A stretch of 64,000 bases of DNA from Thioclava dalianensis (GTDB lineage: Bacteria; Pseudomonadota; Alphaproteobacteria; Rhodobacterales; Rhodobacteraceae): assembly GCF_000715505.1 (NCBI RefSeq), contig NZ_JHEH01000018.1, positions 1 through 64,000 on the forward strand, given 5' to 3'. Below, one piece after another: positions 22,105-30,828 of the stretch. The position numbers and the translations under genes were made by a program. The notes under the pieces were generated by a model. It saw only the letters and a list, made by a program, of their open reading frames with translations, did no database searches and was not told where the DNA came from. Each line of letters begins with the position of its first letter. Positions within the stretch are counted from its first letter, which is position 1.

Positions 22105-23385
22105 ATGTCCGGTTACAAGTTCGAAACGCAACAGATCCATGCGGGCGCGGAGCCTGACTCTGCGACTGGCGCCATGCAGGTGCCAATTTATCAAACCACC
22201 TCCTATGCGTTCAAGGATGCCGATCACGCAGCCCGCCTGTTCAACCTTGAAGAGGTCGGCTTCATCTATTCGCGCCTGACCAACCCCACGGTGATGAAAC
22301 TGGCCGAGCGCGTGGCGGCGCTTGAGGGGGCTGCGGGCGGTATCTGCTGCTCCTCGGGTCACGCGGCACAGATCATGGCACTGTTCCCGCTCATGGGGCC
22401 GGGGCTCAACATCGTGGCCTCAACACGTCTCTATGGCGGTTCGATCACGCAATTCTCGCATACGATCAAGCGTTTCGGATGGTCCTGCACCTTCGTCGAT
22501 TTCGACGATCTCGACGCGCTGGAAGCGGCTGTGGACGACAACACCCGCGCGATCTTCTGCGAATCGATCTCCAATCCGGGCGGCTATATCACCGATATCC
22601 CGGCGGTCGCGAAACTGGCCGACAAGGTGGGCTTGCCGCTGATCGTCGACAACACGCTGGCCACGCCCTATCTGTGCCGCCCCATCGAGTTGGGCGCGAC
22701 GCTGGTGGTGCACAGCCTGACGAAATACATGACTGGCAACGGCACGGTCACAGGCGGCTGCGTGGTCGATTCGGGCAAGTTCGACTGGTCGGCCAGCGGC
22801 AAGTTCCCCTCGCTCTCCGAACCGGAACCCGCCTATCACGGGCTGAAATTCCACGAGGCGCTGGGGCCGATGGCGTTCACCTTCCACTCCATCGCGGTCG
22901 GGCTGCGCGATCTGGGCATGACGATGAACCCGCAAGGCGCGCATTACACGCTGCTCGGTATCGAGACGCTGAGCCTGCGCATGGACAAGCATGTCGCGAA
23001 TGCCAAGACGGTGGCCGAGTGGCTCGAAAATGATCCCCGGATCGAATATGTGACCTATGCCGGGCTCGAAAGCTCGCCCTGGCATGACCGGATGAAAACC
23101 GTCTGCCCGAAAGGTGCGGGCGGGCTCTTCACGGTGGCCGTCAAGGGCGGCTATGAGGCCTGCGTGACGCTCGTCAACAAGCTCAAGCTGTTCAGCCATG
23201 TCGCCAATCTCGGCGATGCGCGCTCGCTCATCATCCACTCCGCCTCGACGACCCACCGGCAGCTGACCGAGTCCCAGCAGATCGCGGCGGGGGCAGCGCC
23301 CAACGTGGTCCGGCTCTCGATCGGGATCGAGGATGCGGACGATCTGATCGCCGATCTCGATCAGGCTCTGGGCGCCAAAAAATGA
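22105..23385 (+). CDS. metY: O-acetylhomoserine sulfhydrylase (aminocarboxypropyltransferase)
   Basis: A 426-residue PLP enzyme of the Cys/Met metabolism family, most like MetY, which makes homocysteine from O-acetylhomoserine and sulfide. Start MSGYKFETQQIHAGAEPD and VPIYQTTSYAFKDADHAA are typical; the PLP lysine is Lys207 in HSLTKYMTGNG. The C-terminal SRSLIIHPAST-like segment is present as ARSLIIHSASTTHRQL. Some relatives use O-succinylhomoserine (MetZ), but those are shorter, about 400. GGGAGG lies 8 bases before the ATG. I looked for a SAM-II riboswitch in the 86-base leader and did not see its core. Confidence 0.92.
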   Translation: MSGYKFETQQIHAGAEPDSATGAMQVPIYQTTSYAFKDADHAARLFNLEEVGFIYSRLTNPTVMKLAERVAALEGAAGGICCSSGHAAQIMALFPLMGPGLNIVASTRLYGGSITQFSHTIKRFGWSCTFVDFDDLDALEAAVDDNTRAIFCESISNPGGYITDIPAVAKLADKVGLPLIVDNTLATPYLCRPIELGATLVVHSLTKYMTGNGTVTGGCVVDSGKFDWSASGKFPSLSEPEPAYHGLKFHEALGPMAFTFHSIAVGLRDLGMTMNPQGAHYTLLGIETLSLRMDKHVANAKTVAEWLENDPRIEYVTYAGLESSPWHDRMKTVCPKGAGGLFTVAVKGGYEACVTLVNKLKLFSHVANLGDARSLIIHSASTTHRQLTESQQIAAGAAPNVVRLSIGIEDADDLIADLDQALGAKK

Positions 23386-23392
23386 CACCGGA

Positions 23393-23413
23393 CCGGGGGC
23401 CACGCGCCCCCGG
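23393..23413 (+). terminator. terminator-like stem after metY
   Basis: CCGGGGGC / GCCCCCGG, perfect 8-bp stem with CACGC loop, 8 bases after the stop. It has no T tract, so efficiency is doubtful. Confidence 0.4.
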
Positions 23414-23623
23414 ACCGTCGCCGGGGATCGCGGCGCACCGGGCAGGCTAACGCCACAACTTGTAGGCGCGTTTTGGCCGACCCGATCCATATCTTGAAAA
23501 AATCGGCAAGCCTCTGCTGTCCAAGCCGCCAGAGCGCTTTTCAGGGCTACAAAACTGCTTTACGAATATGTGAAGAGGGCGATACCTGCGCCGCGCCCCG
23601 CCTCAGCTCCTTTTCGAGATGCC

Positions 23624-26518
23624 ATGAAACCCGAATTTGCTCTGATCTTATCGCATGACGGCATTGGCCTGCTTCACCGCACGCGCGCGGGCTGGGCGCG
23701 TCTGGGCGAGGTCTCTCCTGACTCTGAAACGCTCGATGCAGATCTCGCAGCGTTGCGGCGACAGGCTCAGAGCCTTGCGCCGCATGGCATGACGACAAAG
23801 GTGGTCATCCCGGCCTCGCAGATCCTCTACACGGCGATCTATGCGCCCGGCAGCACGCCTGCACAGCGCCACAAGCAGATCGAGGCCGCGCTGGACGGCG
23901 TCACGCCCTACCCGGTCTCGGAACTGGTCTATGATTTTTCGGGCAGTGGCCAGACCGTGCAGGTGGCCGTCGTAGCCCGCGAAACCCTTGCCGAGGCGGA
24001 AGCCTTCGCGCAGTCCCATGGCCTTAACCCGGTCAGCTTCGTGACGATCCCGATCCCCGGCGATTTCACGGGAGAGCCGTGGTTTGGAACGGCCAAGGGG
24101 GCCGCCGCCCATCTGCCCGAAGGGGCGCAGGTCGAACGTGACGACACGCCGATTGCCGATATTGCGGCCGCGCCCGAGACCCTGACTGAGAGCGCAGCGC
24201 CAAACGATGCGTCGGCAGAGCCCCCCGCGTCGGACACTGGCATCAAGCCCCCCGCGCAGACTGAAGAGACAGAGGCTGATCCAGCGCAGGATCTCCACGC
24301 CAATGCGGGCGTCGCCGCCGCCGAAGGCCCCGTGCCCGCAAGCGCCACGCCCGTGATCGCTGAGGCTGAGGCTGAGGCTGAGGCTGAGGAAGCCCTTGCG
24401 CGTCCCACAGCGCCTGTCGAGCCACAAATTCCGGCCGCGACATCCACGCAGGCAAGCGAGCCGGAAGAGACAGTCTCGCCCGAAGATCTGGCCGATTTGG
24501 CAGCCCTTGATGCCGCCCCAGACGAGGGCTCAAAGCTCAAAGAACCAGCGCCTGCCCCCCCGGAGACAGCCGCCCCGCCAAACACCAAAACCCCGTCCAG
24601 CGCCGGGCCGCAGACCGCCGATCCGTTTTCTTCCGCGCGCCTGCTCACGCAGGATGCGACAGCCGCGAGCACGCCGAAGCTTGGCGGCGTCGCGCGCACG
24701 AGTTCTGCACAGGGCGAGCGCCACAAGTCTCTCACCGGTCACGCAGCAATCACGGCGCCGGGGCTTGATCTGCCCGAGCCCACGCCGCCCGCCGATCAGA
24801 AGAAAGACCGCAAGCGCAAGCTCGGTCGGGCCGCGCGCAAGGGGTTGAGCGGGACTGCCGCTCTGGGAGCTGCGGCGCTCTCGGCCCGCGCCAAGGCGAA
24901 AGCCAAGCCCCAACCGGCGACCAAACCCACGACCACTCACGGCCCCGCGCCCTCCGCCGAGACGACCGTTTTCGGCGCGCGCAAAGGCTCTGATCGACTT
25001 GGCAAGCCGCGCTATCTGGGCGCGCTGATGGTCGGCGCGCTGGTTCTGTTTCTAGCGATTGTCGGGCTTTGGACCAGCTTCCTGTCGTCCACCGAAACGC
25101 CCGCGCCACAAGATACGCTGGCCTCGAGTGACACAGCCACAGCCGAGCCACCCGCAGACACGATGGCGGCGCTCGATCCGGCACCTTCCGCCCAGCCAGA
25201 CGCCAGCGCCGAGGCCACGGCCGAGCCCGCCCCCGAGGCGAGCCCCGTTCCGAGCGTGACGCCCGAGGCCGCTCAACCCGACGCGAATGTTGCGACCGCT
25301 GAGCCCGAAACCGCGCAGCCGGACAGCGCGCCGTCTGACACCGCTCAGGCCAACACCGCTCAGTCCGATACCGCACAGGCCGATACAGCACAGACCGACA
25401 CCGCTGCGTCCGCGCCGGAGCAGAGCACCGTCACGGCGGATGCCGCGCCTCAGGCCGCAACGCCGAGCCCCGGCGAGATGCCGCCCTTCACGGCCAAGCC
25501 TCTGCCGCCGCCCAATGTCGCGCCGCCCGAAACCGAGGCAGCCCCGGTCGCGCCAACGAAAGACGGTGTGACTATGCCGGGCGGGTTTACGCTTTACGCG
25601 GGCAAGCCCCCGATCGCCTCGCGTGCGCGGCCCCAAAGCGTATCGCAGGCCTATGCGGCAACGCTGCCGCCGGCTCCGCTGCGCCCGGAAGACACGCTCA
25701 ACGCTCTGCCTGCGTTGGCGCCGTTCCAACCAACGCCGCGCCCCCAGACGCTTGCCGCGCCAGATCAGACCGCTGCGCAGACACCGGCCGCCAGCCCCCT
25801 GCCGGCGCAAAACGACCCCTCACTCGCAGACGCGCGTCCGGTGCTGCGCCCGGCGGCGATCTCGAGCAAGGCTCAGGAGACACCCACTCAGACCGCCCCC
25901 TCGAGCGCGGATGATGCCGCAGTTGCCACGCCGCTGCCGCAAGATCCACAGCTTGCGGGCCTGTCGCCAAAGGCGCGGCCCTCAAGCGTCGCTGATGCGG
26001 CACAGGCTGCCAAGGCCGCCGCCGAGGCCGCAGCGGCGGAAGAAGCAAAGCGCTTTGCCACAGCCACCCCTCTGGCGGTCGAAGCCTCGGCCCGCCCGCC
26101 TGAAAAGCCGCGCGATTTCTCGCGCTCGGTCGAGGCGGCGCTGGCCGCAGCAATCGCCACACCCCAAGCCCCCGCGCAAACGGCCGCAGCGGCCCCCACC
26201 CCAGCCCCTGCGGCTCAGGCGCCGGATCTTGATGAGCCGGAGCCGACCCAGCCCGCACCGCGCCTGCCGACCTCGGCATCGGTCGCCAAACGCGCCACCG
26301 AGCAAGGCGCGATCAACCTGCGCCAGATGAACTTGATTGGGCTCTATGGCTCCTCCGCGAGCCGCCGTGCGCTGATCCGGCTCAAGACCGGGCGTTTCGT
26401 CAAGGTCGGCGTCGGAGACCGGCTGGACGGCGGGACGGTTCTGGCGATTGGCTCGAACCAGTTGACCTATCAAAAAGGGTCACGCGCCTACACGCTGAAA
26501 ATGCTGCAAGGCGGCTAG
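23624..26518 (+). CDS. very large Pro/Ala-rich single-pass membrane protein with PilP/GspC-like C terminus
   Basis: A 964-residue protein. Residues 1-155 form a compact N-terminal domain (SQILYTAIYAPGSTPAQRHK, LDGVTPYPVSELVYDFSG) that recalls the cytoplasmic actin-like domain of PilM/GspL proteins. About 155-460 is an acidic Ala/Glu/Pro-rich linker. One membrane helix lies near 463-487 (GALMVGALVLFLAIVGLW). A second disordered Ala/Pro/Thr linker of some 400 residues leads to a last folded piece of 65 residues (LIGLYGSSASRRALIRLKTG, VKVGVGDRLDGGTVLAIG) with the pattern of PilP/GspC periplasmic domains. Weak ribosome-binding site (CGAGATG) before the ATG at 23624. Function is unknown; a role in envelope-spanning assembly is my inference. 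Confidence 0.75.
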   Translation: MKPEFALILSHDGIGLLHRTRAGWARLGEVSPDSETLDADLAALRRQAQSLAPHGMTTKVVIPASQILYTAIYAPGSTPAQRHKQIEAALDGVTPYPVSELVYDFSGSGQTVQVAVVARETLAEAEAFAQSHGLNPVSFVTIPIPGDFTGEPWFGTAKGAAAHLPEGAQVERDDTPIADIAAAPETLTESAAPNDASAEPPASDTGIKPPAQTEETEADPAQDLHANAGVAAAEGPVPASATPVIAEAEAEAEAEEALARPTAPVEPQIPAATSTQASEPEETVSPEDLADLAALDAAPDEGSKLKEPAPAPPETAAPPNTKTPSSAGPQTADPFSSARLLTQDATAASTPKLGGVARTSSAQGERHKSLTGHAAITAPGLDLPEPTPPADQKKDRKRKLGRAARKGLSGTAALGAAALSARAKAKAKPQPATKPTTTHGPAPSAETTVFGARKGSDRLGKPRYLGALMVGALVLFLAIVGLWTSFLSSTETPAPQDTLASSDTATAEPPADTMAALDPAPSAQPDASAEATAEPAPEASPVPSVTPEAAQPDANVATAEPETAQPDSAPSDTAQANTAQSDTAQADTAQTDTAASAPEQSTVTADAAPQAATPSPGEMPPFTAKPLPPPNVAPPETEAAPVAPTKDGVTMPGGFTLYAGKPPIASRARPQSVSQAYAATLPPAPLRPEDTLNALPALAPFQPTPRPQTLAAPDQTAAQTPAASPLPAQNDPSLADARPVLRPAAISSKAQETPTQTAPSSADDAAVATPLPQDPQLAGLSPKARPSSVADAAQAAKAAAEAAAAEEAKRFATATPLAVEASARPPEKPRDFSRSVEAALAAAIATPQAPAQTAAAAPTPAPAAQAPDLDEPEPTQPAPRLPTSASVAKRATEQGAINLRQMNLIGLYGSSASRRALIRLKTGRFVKVGVGDRLDGGTVLAIGSNQLTYQKGSRAYTLKMLQGG
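24359..24388 (+). repeat. hexanucleotide repeat (GCTGAG)5 in coding sequence
   Basis: Five perfect copies of GCTGAG, read as Ala-Glu repeats in the first linker of the 964-residue membrane protein. Unit length is a multiple of three, so changes in copy number keep the frame. Confidence 0.95.
25334..25408 (+). repeat. 15-base coding repeat (x-D/N-T-A-Q)5
   Basis: Five 15-base units coding SDTAQ, ANTAQ, SDTAQ, ADTAQ and TDTAA in the second linker of the same protein; units differ at synonymous and first-codon positions. Confidence 0.9.
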
Positions 26519-26650
26519 TCGCCAGTCTCGGGCAATCGCCCCTTGCACCTGAACGCGTGCCCCCTACCCTAAGGGCGGGTCGCTGCGTGCAACTCTGCTA
26601 TATGTCACTACACGCGGAAACCTCCGCGGGGTCAGAGGACCGCCAAGGGT

Positions 26651-28543
26651 ATGGAAAGCTTTCTCTTTTACGCGACGATCTACCTGTTCGCGATGGTCGT
26701 GGCCGTACCGCTCGCGACCCGCGCGGGGTTGGGGTCGGTGCTGGGCTATTTGCTGGCTGGCATCTTGATCGGACCTTTGACCGGATTTTCCGGCTCCGAG
26801 ATAAACGACTTGCAGCATTTCGCAGAATTCGGCGTCGTGATGATGCTGTTCCTGATCGGACTGGAGCTGGAACCGCGCGCGCTTTGGGCGATGCGCGACA
26901 AGCTGATCGGCTTGGGCGGCTTGCAGGTCGTGGTGACGATGGTGCTGATCACCGGCATCATCATGGTGATGGGGGAGGATTACCGCGTCGCCCTTGCGCT
27001 TGGCATGGTGATGTCGCTGTCCTCGACGGCGATCGTGCTGCAAACGCTCAACGAAAAGCGGCTGATGCAGACAGCGGGCGGGCGCTCTGCCTTCGCGGTG
27101 CTGCTCACTCAGGACATCGCGGTAATCCCGATGCTGGCGCTGATGCCGCTGCTGGCGCTGCCCGGCGCACGCGCCGTGGCCAAGGCCGAGCATGGCGATC
27201 ACGTGGTCGCCCGTTTCATCGAATCGCTGCCTGCGTGGGGCGTGACGTTTATCACTCTGGCCGCCGTGGTGCTGACCGTGCTGATGGGGCATTACCTGAT
27301 CCGCCCACTGTTCAAATTCGTCCAGACCGCAAAGCTGCGCGAGATCAACACCGCGATGGCACTTCTAATCGTCGTCGGCATCGCGAGCTTGATGAACCTT
27401 GTCGGCCTCTCGCCCGCTCTCGGCACTTTCCTTGCAGGCGTCGTTCTGGCTGATAGCGAGTTCAAGCATGAGCTGGAAAGCGATATCGAGCCCTTCAAGG
27501 GCCTGCTGATGGGGCTCTTTTTCATCACCGTGGGGGCGGGCATCAACTTCGATGTCATCCTCGCCCAGCCGTGGAATATCGCGGCGCTGGTGATCATGCT
27601 GGTGGCACTCAAATCGGCGGTGCTCTACGGGCTGTCGGTCCTGTTCAAGCTGCGCGGATCGGATCGCTCGCTCTTCACGCTGAGCCTCGCACAAGCCGGG
27701 GAATTCGGCTTCGTGCTGGTCTCCTTCGCGGTGGCACAGCGGATCTTGCCCGATGCGCTCGCGGAAAAGGTGCTGGTGGTGGTCGCGCTCTCAATGTTGC
27801 TCACGCCGCTTCTGTTTATCCTGCACGATCAGATTTCGCGCTTCGCCCGCCCCGCCAAAGGGCCCGATGCCGACAATATCGACGAGCAACAGCCCGTCAT
27901 CATCGCGGGGGTTGGTCGCTTTGGGCAAGTGGTCAACCGGATGGTCACGATGTCGGGGCTGCGCACGACCGTGATCGACAATGACCTGCGCACGATCCAG
28001 CTGATGCGGACCTTCGGCTTCAAGGGGTATTTTGGCGACCCGACCCGCCCCGATCTGCTCACTGCAGCCGGGATTGAAAGCGCGAAGGTGCTCGTGGTGG
28101 CACTCGATGGGCGCGACAAGGCGACCGAGCTGGTGCGCTATGCCCGCCGGACCCGGCCCGATCTGCATATCATCGCGCGCGCCCGCGACCGCACCCATGT
28201 GTTCGACCTCTACAAGGCGGGGGCCAATGACATCGTCCGCGAGATGTTCGACTCCAGCGTGCGCGCGGGGCGCTACGTGCTCGAGAATTCCGGTCTGTCT
28301 GCCTTCGAAGCCTCAGAGTTGCAGAAGTTGTTCTTCAAGCTCGACCGGGCGGCCGTGCGCGATCTGGCGCAGGTCTGGAAACCGGGTGTGCCGGTCGAGC
28401 AGAACGCAGCCTATATCGCGCGCACCAAAGAGCTGAATGCCGAACTGGAAGCGGCGATGATGGAACAGTACCGGCGTCGCGACGAGACCGAACGCGATGA
28501 GCGAGAGAGCCCGGGCACAGTCGCGGGCGGCCCCGATGCGTAG
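26651..28543 (+). CDS. CPA2-family monovalent cation:proton antiporter (KefB/KefC-like)
   Basis: A 630-residue inner-membrane protein. Residues about 1-385 are a Na+/H+ exchanger domain with some 12 helices, including GYLLAGILIGPLTGFSG and GFVLVSFAVAQRIL. A cytoplasmic RCK/TrkA-N domain follows (about 415-530) with the nucleotide-binding GVGRFGQVVNRM. The C-terminal 60 residues are charged. KefB/C proteins export K+ in exchange for H+ when gated by glutathione adducts; whether this one is gated so is open. The GGG of AAGGGT is only 2-4 bases before the ATG. LysE-type exporter gene follows after 15 bases. Confidence 0.92.
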   Translation: MESFLFYATIYLFAMVVAVPLATRAGLGSVLGYLLAGILIGPLTGFSGSEINDLQHFAEFGVVMMLFLIGLELEPRALWAMRDKLIGLGGLQVVVTMVLITGIIMVMGEDYRVALALGMVMSLSSTAIVLQTLNEKRLMQTAGGRSAFAVLLTQDIAVIPMLALMPLLALPGARAVAKAEHGDHVVARFIESLPAWGVTFITLAAVVLTVLMGHYLIRPLFKFVQTAKLREINTAMALLIVVGIASLMNLVGLSPALGTFLAGVVLADSEFKHELESDIEPFKGLLMGLFFITVGAGINFDVILAQPWNIAALVIMLVALKSAVLYGLSVLFKLRGSDRSLFTLSLAQAGEFGFVLVSFAVAQRILPDALAEKVLVVVALSMLLTPLLFILHDQISRFARPAKGPDADNIDEQQPVIIAGVGRFGQVVNRMVTMSGLRTTVIDNDLRTIQLMRTFGFKGYFGDPTRPDLLTAAGIESAKVLVVALDGRDKATELVRYARRTRPDLHIIARARDRTHVFDLYKAGANDIVREMFDSSVRAGRYVLENSGLSAFEASELQKLFFKLDRAAVRDLAQVWKPGVPVEQNAAYIARTKELNAELEAAMMEQYRRRDETERDERESPGTVAGGPDA

Positions 28544-28558
28544 CAAGGCTATCACTCC

Positions 28559-29173
28559 ATGAACCCAGAGGTCTGGATCAGCTATGTGGCGATCTACACC
28601 GCCATCTCCCTCATGCCCGGCCCGAGTGTCGTAATGGTCAGCGTGACCGCGTTGCGCCACGGGCGCCGCGCCGCAGTGCTTTGCGTGCTCGGGGATGTTC
28701 TGGGCGAGGTCGTGATCATGGTGCTGGCCTATTTCGGGCTTGGCGCGATCCTTGCGACCTCGGCTGTGGCCTATGGGGTTTTGAAATGGGGCGGCATTGC
28801 CTATCTGGCCGTGCTCGGTCTTCTGCAGCTTCGAGAGGCCGCGCGCGGCAGCGTAGCGCCTGCCACAGAGCATCCGACATCACGCACCGGCTTGCGTGCA
28901 GGGTTTCTGACAGGCGTGCTCAACCCGAAAGCGATCCTGTTCTACATGGCGTTCTTTGCGCAGTTTATCGATGCCAGCAGCCCCGCCCTGCCCCAGTTTC
29001 TGATCCTCGTGCTCAGCTCCAGCATGGTCGTCGCCTTGGTATTGAGCGGCTATGCTTTTCTCGCCGCCCGCTTGGCGGGGGCCTTGCGCGCACCGCGGAC
29101 ACAGCGCTGGATCTCCTTGGGCAGCGGCACCGCCCTTTTGGGCACAAGCGCATGGATGGCAGCGACCCGCTAG
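28559..29173 (+). CDS. LysE-family amino-acid exporter
   Basis: A 204-residue membrane protein with six predicted helices of the LysE/RhtB family, which exports amino acids such as lysine, threonine or homoserine. N-terminal signature SLMPGPSVVMVSVTALRHGRR and central GFLTGVLNPKAILFYMAFF are diagnostic. It lies 15 bases behind the antiporter gene and is probably co-transcribed. A second LysE paralogue is encoded at 50101-50733. Confidence 0.93.
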   Translation: MNPEVWISYVAIYTAISLMPGPSVVMVSVTALRHGRRAAVLCVLGDVLGEVVIMVLAYFGLGAILATSAVAYGVLKWGGIAYLAVLGLLQLREAARGSVAPATEHPTSRTGLRAGFLTGVLNPKAILFYMAFFAQFIDASSPALPQFLILVLSSSMVVALVLSGYAFLAARLAGALRAPRTQRWISLGSGTALLGTSAWMAATR

Positions 29174-29181
29174 GCCAAACG

Positions 29182-29210
29182 AAAAAACGCGAGGTCCGCA
29201 GACCCCGCGT
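29182..29210 (-). terminator. intrinsic terminator of carD
   Basis: On the minus strand ACGCGGGGTC / GACCTCGCGT, a 10-bp stem with one G-U pair and a 4-base loop, then TTTTTT. It may also end the convergent antiporter-lysE transcript. Confidence 0.9.
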
Positions 29211-29236
29211 TATAGTTCAGATGCGCCGTCAGGTGA

Positions 29237-29746
29237 TCAGGCAGCGCGACCGATCAGAACCTCATCGACGGTCTGTGCGGCGCGAACCTCGTCGGTCCCC
29301 GACACGGCTGCAACTTCGCGCGTCAGGCGCTCGAGCGCTGCTTCATACAGCTGACGCTCGGAATAGGACTGCTCGCGCTGATCGTCCGAGCGGTGCAGAT
29401 CGCGCACCACTTCGGCAATCGCCAGCAGATCGCCGGAATTGATCTTTTGCTCGTATTCCTGAGCGCGGCGCGACCACATCGCGCGCTTGACCTTGGCTTT
29501 GCCCTTGAGGGTCTCCAGCGCCTTGCTCACAATGTCCGGCGAGGAGAGACTCCGCATACCCACTTCGGTTGCCTTATGCGTCGGGACGCGCAGGGTCATC
29601 TTGTCTTTCTCGAACGAGATCACGAACAGCTCAAGCTTGAGCCCGGCAATCTCTTGCTCTTCGATAGACATGATTTTGCCCACACCATGCGCCGGGTAAA
29701 CGACGAAATCATTGGGGCGGAATTCGGATTTCTTAGTCTTGGTCAT
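29237..29746 (-). CDS. carD: CarD-family RNA polymerase-binding regulator
   Basis: A 169-residue CarD/TRCF-RID protein. The N-terminal RNAP beta-binding domain (residues about 8-65: EFRPNDFVVYPAHGVGKI, ELFVISFEKDKMTLRVP) is followed by the helical DNA-binding domain (LKGKAKVKRAMWSRRAQEYEQKI). CarD stabilises open complexes at many promoters in alphaproteobacteria, where -10 elements often lack the conserved -7 T. Start at ATG 29746; an upstream TTG at 29788 has no support. An intrinsic terminator follows. Confidence 0.95.
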   Translation of the reverse strand: MTKTKKSEFRPNDFVVYPAHGVGKIMSIEEQEIAGLKLELFVISFEKDKMTLRVPTHKATEVGMRSLSSPDIVSKALETLKGKAKVKRAMWSRRAQEYEQKINSGDLLAIAEVVRDLHRSDDQREQSYSERQLYEAALERLTREVAAVSGTDEVRAAQTVDEVLIGRAA

Positions 29747-30081
29747 GCGGTTCGCTTTCTTGCAGCGAGCGTCGGGCCCCGGTATCAAGAGAGCATAAAA
29801 AGCCCACGGCGCCGCTGGCTCCGTGTGCCTGACTTGCCTTCGAGATCGGCTTCCACCGGCGAGCGCGAGGGAGGAAGATGGGGTCGAAACTCTTTTTATG
29901 ATCTTAATATAGCAGGAAATTGCCGCATTTTAAAGCGCGACGACGGCGCGCTTCGGCAAGATCCTTGTTTCTCAGGATCTTACACTACGAAATAAGAATG
30001 TTTCGGGTCTGTAACACCCAGGTAACGGCCCCCGAATCAGCCTTGAACGAGGGGCACGCGCGAGAATCAGCGCCGTCTCGC
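29747..30081. other. intergenic region between fdxA and carD
   Basis: About 335 bases without a gene. It should hold the carD promoter: on the minus strand TTTAAA, 17 bases, TATATT (near 29913-29942) is a possible -35/-10 pair. An inverted repeat AAGATCC / GGATCTT (29958-29964 and 29975-29981, 10-base loop) lies upstream of it; it has no T tail on either strand, so an operator or weak terminator of fdxA are both possible. Confidence 0.45.
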
Positions 30082-30420
30082 TCAATCGCCCTCGCCGGGC
30101 GCTTCGGAGAAGTACTTCTCCATCTTGCCGGTTTCGCCATCATATTTCTCGGCATCCGGCATCGGGTCTTTCTTCTGCGTGATGACCGGCCAAATCTCGG
30201 AATATTTGCGGTTCATCTCGACCCAGCTCTCCATCCCCGGCTCGGTGTCGGGCCGGATCGCGTCGGCAGGGCACTCAGGCTCGCACACGCCGCAATCGAT
30301 GCATTCATCGGGGTGAATCACCAAGGTGTTTTCGCCCTCATAGAAGCAATCGACCGGGCAGACCTCGACACAGTCGGTATATTTGCAGTTGATGCAGCTA
30401 TCGATGACGACATAGGTCAT
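30082..30420 (-). CDS. fdxA: seven-iron ferredoxin FdxA
   Basis: A 112-residue ferredoxin. Cysteines at 9, 12, 17, 21, 25, 40, 43, 46 and 50 lie in [18 protein letters not shown] and [13 protein letters not shown], the pattern for one [3Fe-4S] and one [4Fe-4S] cluster. The C-terminal extension ([19 protein letters not shown]) is typical of the FdxA group. It is a cytoplasmic electron carrier with unsettled partners; the gene pair fdxA-carD is common in alphaproteobacteria. Confidence 0.96.
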   Translation of the reverse strand: MTYVVIDSCINCKYTDCVEVCPVDCFYEGENTLVIHPDECIDCGVCEPECPADAIRPDTEPGMESWVEMNRKYSEIWPVITQKKDPMPDAEKYDGETGKMEKYFSEAPGEGD

Positions 30421-30534
30421 GGCGAAATCCCGGTTTTGCGACGTTCCGCCCTGTCCTATCGAGGCTCGGCGGCTCTTTCAAGAGAGAGGTTGCGGATTAA
30501 AATACGGCCCGGCGGGGCAAAGTTGGAACGCCAT

Positions 30535-30816
30535 TCAGGCGCCCGCCTCCACCAACTCGTAGAGCTCCTGCGCCTCGCTGGCAGGGCCACGGCGCGTGCC
30601 GCAGCCAAGCACGCGCACCAGCCGTGTGTCGGCCCCGATCCGCAATGTCAGCACATCGCCCGGGCCGATTGCACGGCCCGGCTTCTCGACACGCAGCCCG
30701 TTGACGCGCACCCGCTTGCCCTGCACCAGTTCTTGGGCAAGCCCGCGCGTCTTGCAAAAGCGGGCATGCCAGAGCCATTTGTCGATGCGGATGCGCTCGG
30801 GTGCGTCCTCAGCCAT
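30535..30816 (-). CDS. S4-domain RNA-binding protein, Hsp15-like
   Basis: A 93-residue protein made of one S4 RNA-binding domain: IRIDKWLWHARFCKTRGLAQ, then GKRVRVNGLRVEKPGRAIGPGD. It matches the HslR/Hsp15 group, which rescues 50S subunits carrying nascent peptidyl-tRNA after heat shock. It lacks the basic C-terminal extension of E. coli Hsp15 (133 residues). The helicase gene ends 12 bases upstream, so the two are co-transcribed. Confidence 0.9.
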   Translation of the reverse strand: MAEDAPERIRIDKWLWHARFCKTRGLAQELVQGKRVRVNGLRVEKPGRAIGPGDVLTLRIGADTRLVRVLGCGTRRGPASEAQELYELVEAGA

Positions 30817-30828
30817 AGCGGGCCGCGC

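Noticed and set aside
29958-29981. Inverted repeat as terminator of fdxA
   Set aside because: It lies 100 bases beyond the stop and has no T tail on either strand; kept only as a possible operator.
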